Assembly (NCBI GenBank): GCA_934045905.1
Contig: OW203762.1
Coordinates: 18,322,345 to 18,386,344 of the forward strand
Direction: 5' to 3'
DNA: 64,000 nt
Source: Leuctra nigra
Lineage: Eukaryota; Arthropoda; Insecta; Plecoptera; Leuctridae
The notes below the pieces were generated by a model that worked only from the letters and a program-made list of their open reading frames with translations, had not been told where the DNA came from and searched no databases. The translations under genes and the position numbers were made by a program. Below, piece after piece: positions 19,969 to 33,418 of the stretch. Each line of letters starts with the position of its first letter. Position 1 is the stretch's first letter.

Positions 19969-22900
19969 ACATGAACGGAAAGAACTTCATATCGATAGTG
20001 TTTGGACACTTTGTACCAAAGTGATGACGGACAAAGAGGAGTTGGTTGAGTGAGAAGAAAGTTATAGCTATTTGTATAGTGGAAATATGATATCGTATCA
20101 TTTCAGATCAATTCATTTGCGTATTACGGATCGCAGAAAGGTTTGTTAATAATGTAATAATAATTGTTAAATAGTCATCAACATTCCTGCTGTGTGAAGA
20201 GTATGTCCTGCAATAATACGTTTTCGAAACTATTTGAATAATCGGAAGCTTTGATACGCAAATCGTGCACAAGAGCCTCGATAACCTTCGACAGCTTCAA
20301 TTCAACTAAACGATCGCATACTTAAAAAACTATGGCAATATATTTTGTAAATGAGAAAATGCAAACGCGAATTTTGAAACAAAAAACTGAGACTCTTTTT
20401 CTAAGGGTTTTGGTTTTACGAAATCAGAATGCATTTTATTTGGACAAAATCTTGACTTCCACGTTCTCAGAATCATTGTGGTGGGATTATTTGATCATAT
20501 TCGACAAAATACGTGTCTGTCTAACTTACTCATTGTTACGCTGTCCCAAAAAAGTAAATGAAAAATACACATTTAGCAGATCGAAGCATATTGATGGAGT
20601 AACTTACATACATCATAAATGCAATCCAAAAAGTAAATAAACTGTATGTTACGTTCACATCTGCATTCCTGTGGTCATTTCATCGAACAATTGCAATCGT
20701 CAGTTGACTTTCCCGCGCTTCAACTGATGAAAATCAATTTATTTTCTATGTGAGGCTTGTAAATAATTGCTTTCTCCTTAAGACTGACTGACATGGAATG
20801 ACTTGCAAACTACGAACGAATGACACGGAAATCCGTGCACAAAATGGCGGACACCATACACTGTGTTTTGACAATAAACATATAATTCCACATGTAAATA
20901 CGGGACGAATGAATTATAAGAGAATTGTGACGTAACGAATGAATATCTTGACCATTGTTGTTTGTTGCCTTATTTTTGGTGTAAAATGTTAGCTAAAGAA
21001 GAGTTTTAAAACGAGATATTTATTGTAAATATTGATTACTATAGAGTGTGTTGAAATATCAATTACTATCCTACTTATAAGTTGACTATCTCTCCGTGTG
21101 TCTTATCCAATCACAATCACGCTATCAGTCACGTGTTTGTTGAATTTGTGTTGAGTCATCAAGATGGTGGTTCTGAAAGTCGAATCGATGCTGAGATGTA
21201 TGTTCATTTCGGCACACGGAGGGGATTCTGGGAAGAATTCTTGGCGCAAGTTCTTATCAAAGGAGCTGAATTCTGCTTTCGATGTTATCTTCCAAAAGTT
21301 TTACTTGATCAATGTTACAATTAAAAAACAGGAATGAATCAAATCTTCAAATAATCTGTTTCTTGCTTCCAATAAGCAATCTACACACTGTCATCCGCAA
21401 AGGGTGTCTTTATTCAAATCATCTTCGTTCACAATCCAAAATGGCGTCATTACTTGACTTCAGTACAAGGTGGACCTGAACTAAAATATGCTGATTACAG
21501 AAATCAACAGTATTAAAATCATAATCATAATTTACAAGTGAATGACCAGTTAGAAGTCAAAAGTCAAAAACTAATTATTTCTGTCGCTTTGGCGAGATGT
21601 CATGTGTACGTTGTTTCAAGATGGCCGCCAACAATGAACCTTCTTTAATTGCAAGTTCAAAAAACGTAATTTTAACGATTTAACAGAGCATAGGTATTGT
21701 GACGCCATCTGAGAGCTGTGGAAACAAAACGATCGAGTCGTTGATTAAATGAAAACAGAATATGCTTCATTTCACTTCCTATCCTTTGTGAGGTTATGTA
21801 ACTCTTGAAAACTACAATAATATCCATACAGATCGTTGCAATAACATAATAAGAACTTGATTAGAGGGATTGTGTTGCCAAATACCTTTGTTGTGTGTTA
21901 CGACAAATGTTATACCTATTTATAAGTTGCCTAAAAGATTGATCAAGTATTTGATGACGTCATTCCTGTAATGACGATTCTTTCAACCTCCATCTTCTTC
22001 TCTTCCTCTCTTCCTTATTCGATCACAGAAATAAATAAAATCTTTAAGACTCTCCTAATTATTATTAAGGCAAATGAGAAAACGGCAATGTATTGTAAAA
22101 AAGTGTATCATATAAACATTAATTGAAAATGATATTATCTAATATTGTTGAAATGACCCCAATGTATACCTCATTGCAGTGTATGGAAAAAATATATAAA
22201 TGAAATAAATGTAATGTTACTTCAATTTCTGATACAACCTGATTCCAATGTCGTCTTTCATCCCGAACTTTGAGCTACAACAATAGCCTCCAAAACATGA
22301 AACGGAAAAATAAAGCTGGAGTAGGTACTCCGCGGTTGCAAGGTCATTGGTCTGACGAGCATTATACTTATATAACATTACCTATTAGACTTAAAAGATA
22401 TGCACTAGATATTTCTTGGACAGCAATTCCAATATCGTATTGTTCATTGGGAAAACTTAGGAAAGCAGCTTTACTTCAAGGATATGAAAAGTATTACCAA
22501 ATATAAGTAAAAGTGTGCGGAAGGAATTCTATTTTCATCACAGCTTTTCTTGCTCAATTACTTTTTACATTATGTGTTTCTTCTCTCACAAAAATTGTTC
22601 ATTAAAAAAAATCGCACAAAGATCATTCAGGAGAGTGGGGACTCGAACACATGGACTCTTGCAGTTGTTTTTACTATGACCATTGCATAAGTACGTACGA
22701 GAGCGTTATGAGTGATACTACGTGAATATTTTGGTAACAAAGAAGGTGATGTAGAGGAGTGCAAGGCGTCAAGTCTAGCAAAGCAGGCGAATCTCCTGAA
22801 AATCATTTCGAATTGTAGTTTTGAAATTGGATTTTTTTGTACGCCCCTTACTGGAAAATCATTAAATAAAAATAAATAAATAATTATAAATATATGAACA

Positions 22901-24047
22901 CATTTTTATTCTGATGTCCATATTAGATCACAAACGATTGAAACGTAATCATTGTTACGAATTACAAATGTGACGACAAAAATGGATGTCATGTTTCAAA
23001 CTGATTCTGAAAACTTCGCTGATGACATCTACTTTCCCCACAAATATCTTCTAGTTTTTATTTGCTTTGGATTTAATATGAGAACTGAGAATCTGTTTTT
23101 AATGAAATAAAATTGTAGAAGTTTAATAATATGGTCTAAAATTGAATGAGCCCGTCAAGTTGCAAACATGCTCTGCAGAAAATGGAACTTTTCACGTAGA
23201 GTTTATTAGCCTTTCAGAATGAATTTCAAGAATCTCCTCAGAGTATGGAAATTATGTTCATCCATTTTACAATTAAATTATCTGCTCCTACATGAATCTA
23301 ACTTGCGAAGGCTCATATAACATCTTCAGGTTGAATGTGTTACTCCAAGCAATAACTAATTCAATAAAAAGAAATTTCACAAAATTGACAAAATTGAAAT
23401 TCTGTACGCCTCAAAAAGAGAAGGCATGGAAGTGATTAAATCATATTAGGCATTTTGTTAATTAAATATTGAGGACAAAAATATGATTCACGTATCCTTA
23501 CGTTGCTTTTAATAGCAGAGATCAATAATTTTGTCTGATTCTATACGTAAAATACGAAGGGTCTTTTCATTCAAGACCTCATTAGGTGTCGAATGTTTAA
23601 AAATGTTCGTAGACTTCGAGTTATCTAATTATATTCCTCTAAATTTACGAACAACTGCCTAATATGATGTTAATTTAACACTAACACCGGTCCCAGGCAC
23701 TCCACTGACGAATAGTTGCTATGGCAACAATGGCAATTGATAATTCATATGGATAAAACCATTTAAAATGGAAGGGTAGTTTTTGATTCGTTGACGGAAT
23801 ACAGATAGGATACAGAGTCAAAATTCTGCGTTATTAGATGAAAGTAGTAGGTTCAATAAATCGAAAGTTTGATGATAGAATTCAGAAGTTGAGTATACGG
23901 GAAAAAGGGAAGGGAATGATGCAACAGAGAATAACGATGTATTGTTAATAATGTCGTCCAAATGTATTCAAACCCAACAGCAAGAAAAACAATGCAGGTC
24001 ATTACAAATACAACCCTACAATGTATTCAAAATACTGTTTAGTTCTT
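19969..24047. other. Probable 3' UTR then intergenic DNA
   Basis: Candidate poly(A) signals AATAAA are at 20,636 and 20,873. Open frames of 80 to 102 codons (20,332; 21,082; 22,270) are AT-rich, have no domain or splice context, and I do not accept them as genes. GTTGCTATGGCAAC at 23,715-23,728 matches an RFX X-box half-site pair. Confidence 0.4.
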
Positions 24048-25097
24048 TCATTTAGGCGGAGAAGCACACGGCGCTTGTGACGACATATTCCTCGACGTCG
24101 CAGTGACGGCGTCGTCGGCGTCGTCGGCGTCAGCCACAGTAGGATCTTTACCAACCCGAGGGTTGACAGCGAGTGTGGTATTCACAGCGTCGTCATCGGC
24201 GTCCTCCACAGTATTAACGCGAGGGTCAACTGCCAGTGTGGTGTTCGCAGCGTCGTCGTCATCCGTGGTGGAGGTGCCGACGTCCATAGTCTCGACGTCT
24301 GGAGTGGCGGGAGGAGTTGTCACGGGGAAGGCAGCTCTGGACACGACGCCGGCAGAGGATGTGGCGGCATCGTCGTCGTCGTTATCGGTAGTCTCGGGAG
24401 CTGGTGTGGTGGTCGTCGTTGTCCTCTTTCTACGGCGTCTTCTGTTCTGACATGCCTTCAAGTCGTCAAGGAACCAGGATAACTTGGGGCCCTGATGTAC
24501 CGGGACCCCCAGGGATGTGTCCTGTGGAATACAGGAGTAAGAAAACACACATTCCCTGTTACCAGCGTGATTAATTGACCGAGGACCGCATATATACTTG
24601 ATAGAGTCTTTGATTTTTACTAGTTAAATGATAAAATAATACGGTATACTACTACTTTTAATTGCATTAATGCAACATTTAGAGGACTTTTATCGCCTGA
24701 ATTTAAAACGGAACATGTATTATTTGATCATATCTAATGCTGCCTTTTGCACACTCAAAATAACAATACAAATCTATTTAGAGTTGAAAATAAACATATT
24801 TCAAAATTATATTAAGTATCATGTACCTCAGAGGTAGAAGGCCGAAATCCATTCCAATGATTCTTCCTTCATCCAATCATATTTGTTATTGTGACATGAG
24901 TCATTGTGTAAGAGAATACTTCAATATAAATTTGTTGACATGAGTCAAATTGCAATGAATAGACTTGATTACAAAAGTGTGCAAAGCAAGACTTCCGGCC
25001 TTCTACCTCTGATGTACAGATCTCTAGCAAGACTCACCCCCGTGCATACGACAGCTCCAAGAGCGAGCAACGGCAGAAGAAGTTCCCAGCAGCGCAT
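24048..25097 (-). CDS. Small secreted Thr/Asp-rich protein with a polybasic site, two exons (unrecognised)
   Basis: Exon 1 (25,097 to 25,038) encodes MRCWELLLPLLALGAVVCTG, a typical signal peptide, and ends at a perfect GTGAGT donor. Exon 2 (24,521 to 24,048) starts after TATTCCACAG. Both junctions are phase 0, so the joined frame gives 177 residues. After the signal come DTSLGVPVHQGPKLSWFL, one cysteine (44), a seven-residue basic run RRRRRKR (47-53) that could be a furin-type site, then a Thr/Ala/Asp-rich tail with repeated NTTLAV-PRV units and N-glycosylation sites. A TATA box lies just upstream. I do not recognise a family. A secreted mucin-like or propeptide-type product is plausible. 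A MITE (24,823-25,018) lies in the 516-bp intron. Confidence 0.6.
24823..25018. mobile_element. MITE, GGTAGAAGGCCGG family (copy 2), inside an intron
   Basis: The ends TGTACCTCAGAGGTAGAAGG and the inverted CCTTCTACCTCTGATGTACA differ by one base over 23 bp. The interior matches the copies at 3.2 and 32.8 kb. It ends 20 bp from the splice donor of the minus-strand gene. Confidence 0.8.
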
Positions 25098-25133
25098 GGT
25101 TCTAGTGAATGTGACCTCATGCAACCCCATCGC

Positions 25134-25140
25134 TTTATAT
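25134..25140 (-). promoter_or_regulatory. TATA box for the small secreted-protein gene
   Basis: The minus strand reads GGATATAAAGC. About 30 bases downstream is TCACATTC, a plausible initiator, and the ATG at 25,097 follows closely, giving a short leader. This supports the choice of that ATG over two upstream in-frame ones. Confidence 0.5.
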
Positions 25141-26692
25141 CCACACCTCACATTGTCCGCCACGCATCCGCTACGCATTCACGCATCCAGAAGAAAGAAG
25201 AGAAACAAATGAGAGTCAATCACTGTGACAATCATTCAGAGCGTTGTGAGGTATCCCGTTATTAAATGTTTCTATATTTTGTCCTCGTGTATTTTTATAT
25301 TTAGGACAAAGGGTTATTTATATGTCACTAAATTTATATCTCAATAGAAGTTAAGTATAATGAGTTACCTATACAAGAATAGTTTCTTTATAAATAATAA
25401 TTTTAAAATAGATGTCAAAAAGCAATGACCTTGATTGTCAATCATCAAATGATATGTAGTTTTACAACGAATGCTTAGGCTGCAGTAAACCATTCGAACG
25501 TGGTGATCATGACAATGATTTGGAAATGAGAATGATAGAAGGTGGGAGGAAGTGGTTGATACCTATTATTAGTATGAAGCCTTCCACGAATTTGCCTCGC
25601 GACTGAGGTAAACTCAGGCAGCAAGGTCATCCACAGATCTTTTCTGTCCAGAAGCCGATCGGTCCAAGAATAATGTCATAATGAATATACAAATAATTAG
25701 GTAATTGATTATGTATATTCTAAAGCACCATTCACTATCGTTTACCAATCAGGGCCAAGAAGTACGAATGTCGCAAAAGATTGGGTGATGAAGGGAGGTG
25801 GAGCGGAGCTCTAGGTAATTGCTACATTTCTACACATAGCTCTAAAAATAGTTTTTATTTTTTTAAATGCCTTTAGGTCAACATTGTTATCGAGACAATG
25901 TGACAGTTATAAATACACGTTTTACCTGATCAGATTTCTCGAAATGAAGTTACTATACAGGTCATCTTAGAATGAACTGAAGTGAACCCTCACTACTCCA
26001 CAAATTAGACTAATTGCTCTTCCCAATAATTACAATGGAGCTTCCTTAGCGACCGAATCTCTCCTTAGCTCTTGTTTTTCAGCATCTTCTCCGTGCTTTA
26101 AGCCGAGAGCTTTGCGCGCACTGGTGTTAATGACAGCCGGCCGATGTAATTTATCAGCAAGCTCGGGTCCGGGCCCCGGACGCAAATTACACTTTATTAA
26201 ACTGCTTTCAAGAAATCGGGCAACACAGATAGTCCGGAGCATAAGAAACATGTATTTATAACATATATCATCCTCAGGGCTACAGTTTTGCCGACGTATT
26301 TACTCGAAAGTGGTGAAATGTTGTGTACTCTGGATGATTGGCTAAGATCATGGCAAGGGGAGAAGCAGTTGGGAGAAAGTAGCCGAGACCATTTCTAACA
26401 TGTTCAAGTTTCCTTGAACTGAAAAACTGATGATACTGAATTAATGATAATGGTACGAATTGTGCATGAGGAGTTATAGGGCAAGGTAATTAATTATCAT
26501 TTTGAATTGTAATGCTCAATTGGAATTAATTATATTTGGTTTTGAGTTGATTCACGGTGAACAGATTGTGTTACAGTTTAGCAAACAGTCGGCACGTAAG
26601 GATTAATCATAAATAATTAGTCCAATACTATTAATTGTCTCACATTTCAGCTTAGGTCAGTTTGTTTTAATTATCGTACAGATTCTCATTTA
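25141..26692. other. Gene-free stretch with a SINE remnant
   Basis: Around 25,495-25,630 a decayed minus-strand SINE is visible (GAAGCCTTCCACGAATTTGCC, GCGACTGAGGTAAACTC). A GC-rich patch with GTCCGGGCCCCGGAC is near 26,168. No gene is seen. Confidence 0.4.
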
Positions 26693-26827
26693 GGGCCAGT
26701 TTTTCAATACTCTGCTACATTTTAAACAGTTGATTAGGACTAGATTGCTATGGCAACAACCATTCCTTAAATGACCATTCGAACTAAACTACTGTTTTTA
26801 GAAGAGTAACTATTGAAAAACTGGCCC
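26693..26827. mobile_element. Tourist-like MITE carrying an X-box-like motif, copy 2
   Basis: The ends GGGCCAGTTTTTCAATACTC and the inverted GAGTAACTATTGAAAAACTGGCCC are flanked on both sides by TTA (26,690 and 26,828). It shares GTTGATTAGGACT and ATTGCTATGGCAACAACC with the copy at 18,361. Confidence 0.85.
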
Positions 26828-29800
26828 TTAGAGGCTAAGAAATAATAAGGCAAATGTGATCAGGTATAATGGTGGGAATTTAATAAAACTGATATTTGAA
26901 TTTGATGTCATTGTTATCTATACAGTGACGTTTAAAAAAATATCGTCTGATTGATCGAAAATCAAAATGTTCCGATCAAGATAAAAATTTGCGTGGTGTT
27001 CGAAACCAACACTGTATCTCATATTTTCCAAATTCTTAGCCCAATTGGTCAGGCATTTACAGACTAATTTCCAATTTAAGAGTTTTGAAGTATTGAAAAT
27101 TGTTTCAAATACATTTATCATTGATCTATTATACAATTATTCTAGAGTGCATAAGCGTAAAGTTGCATTGAAAATCGGATAAAATGTAGTAACTATAATT
27201 GATTTAGTGGCCCGTGTTCGTTAAAGTTGTCGATGCTCGCTCACCGCGTAACACTGAGCGTATTCCTAGTTATTACTACGCCCGACTTCGCAATATGATT
27301 CTCATCAATAAGACTGGACGGCTGTGACGTCACAGCATCTTTCATCTTGAAGATATGAAGTTGTCACAGCGAGAGGAGACTTCACAGTGTTTGTGTAGCT
27401 TGTTGCTCGGCCGAGTCGCACGGTTATTGCCTACCCTCGCCTCGGGTCTCTCGACAACTTGGTCGCTCGCATTCCCAACGACCTGACCTTTTACAACCAC
27501 TCGCACTTCAATTAAATTGGTAGATATTTGCAGTAGTGAATGTGTTAGATAATGTTTAAAAAAAATAGTTTTATTATTTCAACATACAGTGGCTCCAATA
27601 TTTTTACTTCATTTAGTAATTTTACTATAATTTGTTACAATAGTTTTACAATGATTTAATTTTTACTATATTTTGACAATATTCTTACTAATGAAGATAG
27701 CATTTCTTTAACGAGATAACTTCAAGATTTGTACAGTTAAAATAGTAAATGATACTGCTAAAGTTTTTTTTTTTTTTTTTTAGATATTTGGGCACGTCTT
27801 TGGTATTGTCTTAAGTGCTACAATTCAATATTAAACTATGATTCCATAACATCTTCCGGACCTTTCCAATGTCATCACATATACATTCTATAATCACAAA
27901 GTTAGCATATTTTAAATGAGATTCTCACTTTGAAAATAAATCGACTATGCAGAATAGTTTCTCATAATATGTTCGATATTCAACACATTACACTACACTA
28001 GTCAGACGCTATAATCTGATGATTACAACTAGAATCCATAACCATTGGTCCAGATATCCATCATAAACTCCAGACATGCCCCCCCCCCCCCCCTCACTCC
28101 AACTACCGACGCCAGTCTGCTGAAGAGTGGATCATTTCAGTCGAACAAACTGGAGTGCCTCCGGGGCTGGATATTGTACTCGTGGCAGTATCAAGAGGGC
28201 AGTGAGTATTCGAGCCACGTTGCCAATAAGTCCGCGCCACTTGTGATGTTTAGCATGGCAACACTGCCGCGAGCGCAGCGCCACGCCACGGCGGATCAGC
28301 GAAACTCGGCACGTTAGAAGGCAAACATTTGGTGGTGGGAAGAAGAACTAAATCAACTTTCACGGAGTTAATTACAGAGTTCCTCAAATCCAGAGGAAAC
28401 ATTCTCCAAATAACCACTAACGCCCACATTCAACAAGCTTGGACTGCTATATAATGTGATAAACTCATCTAAATCATTTGATTTTAAGGCATTATTCGCT
28501 ACGTCATTGCCCAAGGAAAAAAACTTGGAAACTAAGCAATGGAAGCTGAAGAACGTTAAGTATGAAGACCCATCGGAATTGGTTTGGTCGTCTTAAGTAA
28601 TAGCTACCAAGATGGATATCGTGATTGCCAACTTCAGCCGAAAGTAGAGCACCAGGAAAATAAGAGAGAAGTTTCTTTTAGAAACGGGCAGTTAGTATTT
28701 TCTATGGTCAAAGAATCATTGCATTTTCTTGAGACTCCGAAATTCTTCAAGTCATTCAAATGAATTATATCATTTTCCCGCTGATGTTTATTATCATGTT
28801 TCATGTACAAATTATAGAGTATATTTATTTATTATAAGTATTAAATAATAAGGCTCGATGACTTCTCGAACAAGCCTAAAAAGTTTTGAAACTTTTAATA
28901 TAAAAAGTTTCCAATATTTATTGGTTAGTTATTGTATCATCCTCAATAATATCGAAACCTTATGGTGGAACTGAACTAAATGATGAGATATTCACAGTTG
29001 ACGTGCCACTTTTGTCCTATATTTTAACATAAGAACTAGGAAGTGTTAAAGGGTCTGTTTAAACTTGTTCCTTTCAATTTAAACTAATTTTCTCACAGTG
29101 AGAATTTTACCAAAAACTATAACGAAGGTAGAATACATATGAAGGACATAATTTCGTCAAGAAACTGTAACCATTAGCTGAAATATTTCAAATGATATTC
29201 ATCTTTAATATTACTACTTTTCTGATATTCCCATAAGAGCCATACAAATAAATAGTTTGAAGATAAAACATTGACTGATTTAAACATTAATTAGGCCACA
29301 AAACTTGGCAAATTTAAAACTTAAACCAATCACTTCCATATTTTAGTTTTGACTTAAATCGAGGTAAATGTTTTCATCGATATCATCGACCAACCACGGT
29401 TTAAAACAATACTGAAATATCGAACGTTTGTCTGAAATCATCATTTCTTAAAGAATCTATCCAAACTTGAAAGCAATCAAACTTTAGGCTTAGCTTTTCC
29501 TTTCCTCTCGATTTATTCTGCTTCTTATTATAATATGCTCTTCTTCCAGCTCCAGCAACCACGCCTTAATGTTCTTAAAGGTATGCACAAGATAATGATT
29601 CGCGAATGTAGAACCTGTAACTAATAAATATTCAAATCTAATCAATCATATGGCTGAAGGCAGCTCAAAAGTGAGAGCAAATCAAGGAAAGTCTTGTACG
29701 TCATAATTTGTGTTAAACTTTGAGAAGTAATTAGTTAAAAGTTTTCACACACCAAAACGCGTTAACAAAAGCATTAAAATCAGGAAAGAAATCTAAGTTT

Positions 29801-32800
29801 TAACGTCATATATAGCGCAAATCTTTAGATCGCAATAAAAAATAAGACAATCATATGAAATTATGTTGAATATAATATAATTCACACAGCTTATAGATAA
29901 GATGAAATTGACCAGAAATCTCTTGCCATCGAAATAAAATACATTTAAAGAAAAGCAGACAAACACATTTTCAAATATTGTATCTCCAAACAAAGTTACT
30001 TAAAAAATTACGAAATAAAATTTAAAAATGAGATTCTTAGAAACGATTCTAATAGGATAAAATATCGTGAGACTCAAAGACTTAGTTTTTACTGTCATAT
30101 CACTGAATTCGTTCGAAAAAAAATACAAAGAGAGTTAGACGCAAACAGGATAAAGAAAATGTGAAGAAAATTCTTTAGACAAACGGAATAACGAAGTAAA
30201 AGTCACATTCTTCGTCTAGCTATGATGAAGATGATGGGAGAGAAGAGAGAGAAAAGTTGTTTGAAAAGTTGTGTGTTAAGCTCTTCTGCAGCATCCAATT
30301 TGCGTGTTTTGAGACGTGCAGCTGTCGAGATGAGAGACGCTTATGAACTGCGCCATCGAAAGAGGCCAGGGAGTGGAGTTAACTTATTAAAATCTTCCAG
30401 CGTCAGAAGTATATGGCTGACGGACTAAGCCGCCAGATACGTCCGCGCTTAAATCCTTTATTCCAACCAATCCGAAGACGAGAAAAACTTTCAATGATTC
30501 CTGCAAGTTTAACTTATAGGAGAGAATAATAATATGAAGTCAGATGAGACGCCAGAAAGAGATAAGCCCAGTCGACATTTTCAGTTTTCAACTTTTTGAA
30601 TTTGCTTCTCACTTCATGGCAGTTGTTTTGATTTCGACGCGAATGGAATTCGCTTTGCGATTTTCCTAGATTATTTTGACATGCAGCTCTTATCATAGTT
30701 TGTATAATTATGATAAGTAAGCATTTAAATATTTTATCGCAACACAAATAGGAATTTAATAACCGGTACTTCTATCAAGATTACGTTCGTCATAATACCT
30801 ACTCTACTGGAATACTTAATCGGATTATATGACTTTACTTTGAGTTTATCATAGATGAAGAAACTTGGCTGAAATGCTAAGTACTTACGACATTCTATTA
30901 TGCACAGATGTATTTAAAAAATGGGGTATCCCGCCTCTCCAAGACTCTCAACAACATTTACAGAACCTACCATGAAACATATGAGACTGAAGTTACGTAT
31001 GAAATTGTGTGCGTTCTGCACATAGAAAGAGTGAGGATATGAACGTTAATAATGTTATGTTTGAACTTTCCATCAGCAACACCACAGTTCCCTTTTGACT
31101 CTTTAATCTCTGTACTTTTCGGTTGTTGGTGCGAAACACGGCACACTGTTTCGCTGACGGAACGTAAAATTATATTTTTATACCAGTTACGTTGTGATTA
31201 GTTTGCAGTACGATTTTTTAAAACAAAATTCTCTGATTGGTTTCCGAATGACATGACATTTTCAAGGTCATCAATATAAAATGTCTCATTTTACACAATT
31301 TTAGCAACATCAGCTAAGAGTTTTAAGACTGACAGTTGATCGGATGCAGTATTTGCTCTGGTGGTAATGCAGTAAAAAAGCATTTACAGAAAAGTAAATG
31401 CAGTAATCAAATCAAACTCTCTAAATCTAGCGCTCTTTGCAGTGGTCGTCTACAGATTACAACAACTTACGTCGAGAATATTCGTATTCGTTACACATCT
31501 TTCCAGTAACATCAAATGTATAGGATGTTTGCATTGACGCCAACGCCGTACACATTTCTGACAATCTTTAATAAAAAAAAGGCATTACGTTATCACGAAA
31601 CGAAGAATAGTTAAGCAGAGCATAAAATATTACTCGTCTTCTATAAAATATCTCTAAAAACATAACGATTCATTTAATAATTTAATTTGAATTCGTCGTC
31701 GCGTCGTTCGGGAGGTTCCAATGTGCGTCTCGGCGCCCGGCGTCGGTTTGAAGGCGTCGCGACGACGATATTGAGACGTAATCAATTCTGTGCGAGACGG
31801 CGCCTACACCGGGCCCTCGAGGGCCACCTGGGCCCACGCAGGCAATCCTGATGACACATTGGCTCGCACAAGATTCTGTCATACATGTGACGGCTATTAT
31901 CGAAATACAAGATTAATTGATGGGAAATCGGTGTTATTATTAGTAATAGATTGTTACAATAAGACGGATTGTTTTTTACAGACTTGATAGAGCTAGAGAA
32001 TGGTTTAATATTATCGGATATAATCTGATCAAGAATATCAAATGGGTGGAAAAGAGGAATGCTTGAAGTGAGCGACAATCTATGTTGATCCCCAGGCAAG
32101 CCGAGTTTATTTCTCATTTCTTTCCATACTTTCATCGAAATAATAAAATATGAAACGCCATAGAAAGATATTCTATTCAATGATATAGAAGAATAATACT
32201 TACGAGTCATTGGGGATACGAGTACTTGTTACTTTTTGGGCAATTCGTTTTTTTTTCAATAAAGAAGGGTAAAACGGATTTACATTAAATCCAAATCTTC
32301 ATCTCCAGTCTCCTTTTCCTCTGGCATCTACGCCAAATACGTAGTTAGTGATGAAGCTAGACACCAATAAATGCGTGATCTAATAAATTAAGTAACCATG
32401 TATTTATGTATATAATCTAGCGTGCTCATAGATAACAGTATGTTTACTCTCTCACACTTGTACATACTTCTCCCGAACCCTGTGTGAAAACTTTGTCCCC
32501 GACTCCAGTCTCTTCCCAACATTTGTCGAGCAAGTTTCGCCCAAGTTTCTTCGTCACTAATTAAGAATATTGTCTGACCTCATTAAGGTCGGGTGATGTC
32601 GGAGCTAATCGGCTCTCTGGCTATCCTCTTCGGACTTGTTCGACGACCGCAACGGGAGTCTTAGCGACCGCAACGAGTGCAGACGGAGTTCGGTGAGGTC
32701 GTTGGGAAATGGCGCTGCTCGATGCCAAGCGAGTCTAGTCTTGTAGCAGAAACATTCTTGCATATGAGGTTCAATAAGAGAAGACAATATGAATATGAAA

Positions 32801-32846
32801 AGATTTGTATTCAAACATAAAACACACGCGAGGTTAAACTAAAATC
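26828..32846. other. Six-kilobase gene-poor stretch
   Basis: AT-rich, with a 17-T run near 27,764 and a 15-C run near 28,079. A fragment of the TAGGAAAACGCT repeat end (inverted) is near 27,232-27,272. A GC-rich 61-bp segment at 28,141-28,201 has a TTTCAG acceptor and a GTGAGT donor. A 14-bp palindrome GGCCCTCGAGGGCC lies at 31,812-31,825. I find no gene I can support. Confidence 0.35.
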
Positions 32847-33093
32847 TGTACCTCAAAGGTAAAGGGCCCGTAGTCCATTTCAAAGATTCTTCAGGTAAAC
32901 ACCAGTCATTCTGCCTTCACCGAAACATATTTTTTAAGGGTGACATTAGTCACTGTGTAAGAGAACACTTCAATATAACTGTTTGTGTTGACATCAGTCA
33001 AATAGCAACAATTAGAGCTTGATAACATCATTCCAAAAGTGTAGAACGTAAAATCGAGAAAATAGACTTCCGGCCTTCTACCTCTGAGGAACA
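32847..33093. mobile_element. MITE, GGTAGAAGGCCGG family (copy 3)
   Basis: The left end CTGTACCTCAAAGGTAAAGG is diverged. The right end GACTTCCGGCCTTCTACCTC is intact. The interior keeps the GTGTAAGAGAACACTTCAATA and CAAAAGTGTAGA blocks shared with copies 1 and 2. Confidence 0.7.
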
Positions 33094-33129
33094 GAAATGT
33101 GAGTAGCATCAAAATCTATCAGCATCTAT

Positions 33130-33215
33130 CCTGGAAGCTTAATAGGTAAAGAACAGAGCCAGTAACCAAAAGGATCTGGGTTCGAATCCCAGTCGGGTGC
33201 GCGGTTTTATTGCGC
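33130..33215 (+). pseudogene. tRNA-like fragment or SINE head
   Basis: CTGGGTTCGAATCCCAG (33,176-33,192) is a perfect T arm with a 5-bp stem and a canonical box B. Upstream TAGGTAAAGAACAGAGCC is a poor box A, and I could not build a good acceptor or anticodon stem. It is more likely a decayed tRNA-derived element than a working tRNA gene. Confidence 0.45.
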
Positions 33216-33285
33216 AGGTTCCCTCTTAAAGCATTAAAATATGTAGCACGGACGACAATTAATTTTGTTATGCTGTTAAATCCAG

Positions 33286-33418
33286 GGGCCAGATTCACAA
33301 AAAGTATTATCTCCTACCTGTACTATCTTTGGTATTATCTTTCATTTAACATGGTGTTTTGGTATTAAATCAAAAGATAATACGTATTAGCAGATAATAC
33401 CTTTTGTGAATCCAGCCC
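33286..33418. mobile_element. Short MITE with GGGCCAGATTCACAAAA ends
   Basis: The ends GGGGCCAGATTCACAAAA and the inverted TTTTGTGAATCCAGCCC are followed inward by matching AGTATTATCT and AGATAATAC blocks. It is about 133 bp. The target duplication is not clear. Confidence 0.65.

Noticed and set aside
20332..20640. 102-codon open frame downstream of the DIP-type gene
   Set aside because: AT-rich composition, no recognisable domain, no splice or promoter signals; most likely chance in the 3' UTR or spacer.
24103..24450. Plus-strand Ala/Ser/Val-rich frame
   Set aside because: It is the antisense of exon 2 of the secreted-protein gene, whose splice sites, signal peptide and TATA box support the minus strand.
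33130..33215. Functional tRNA gene
   Set aside because: The T arm is perfect, but box A is poor and no acceptable acceptor and anticodon stems can be formed.
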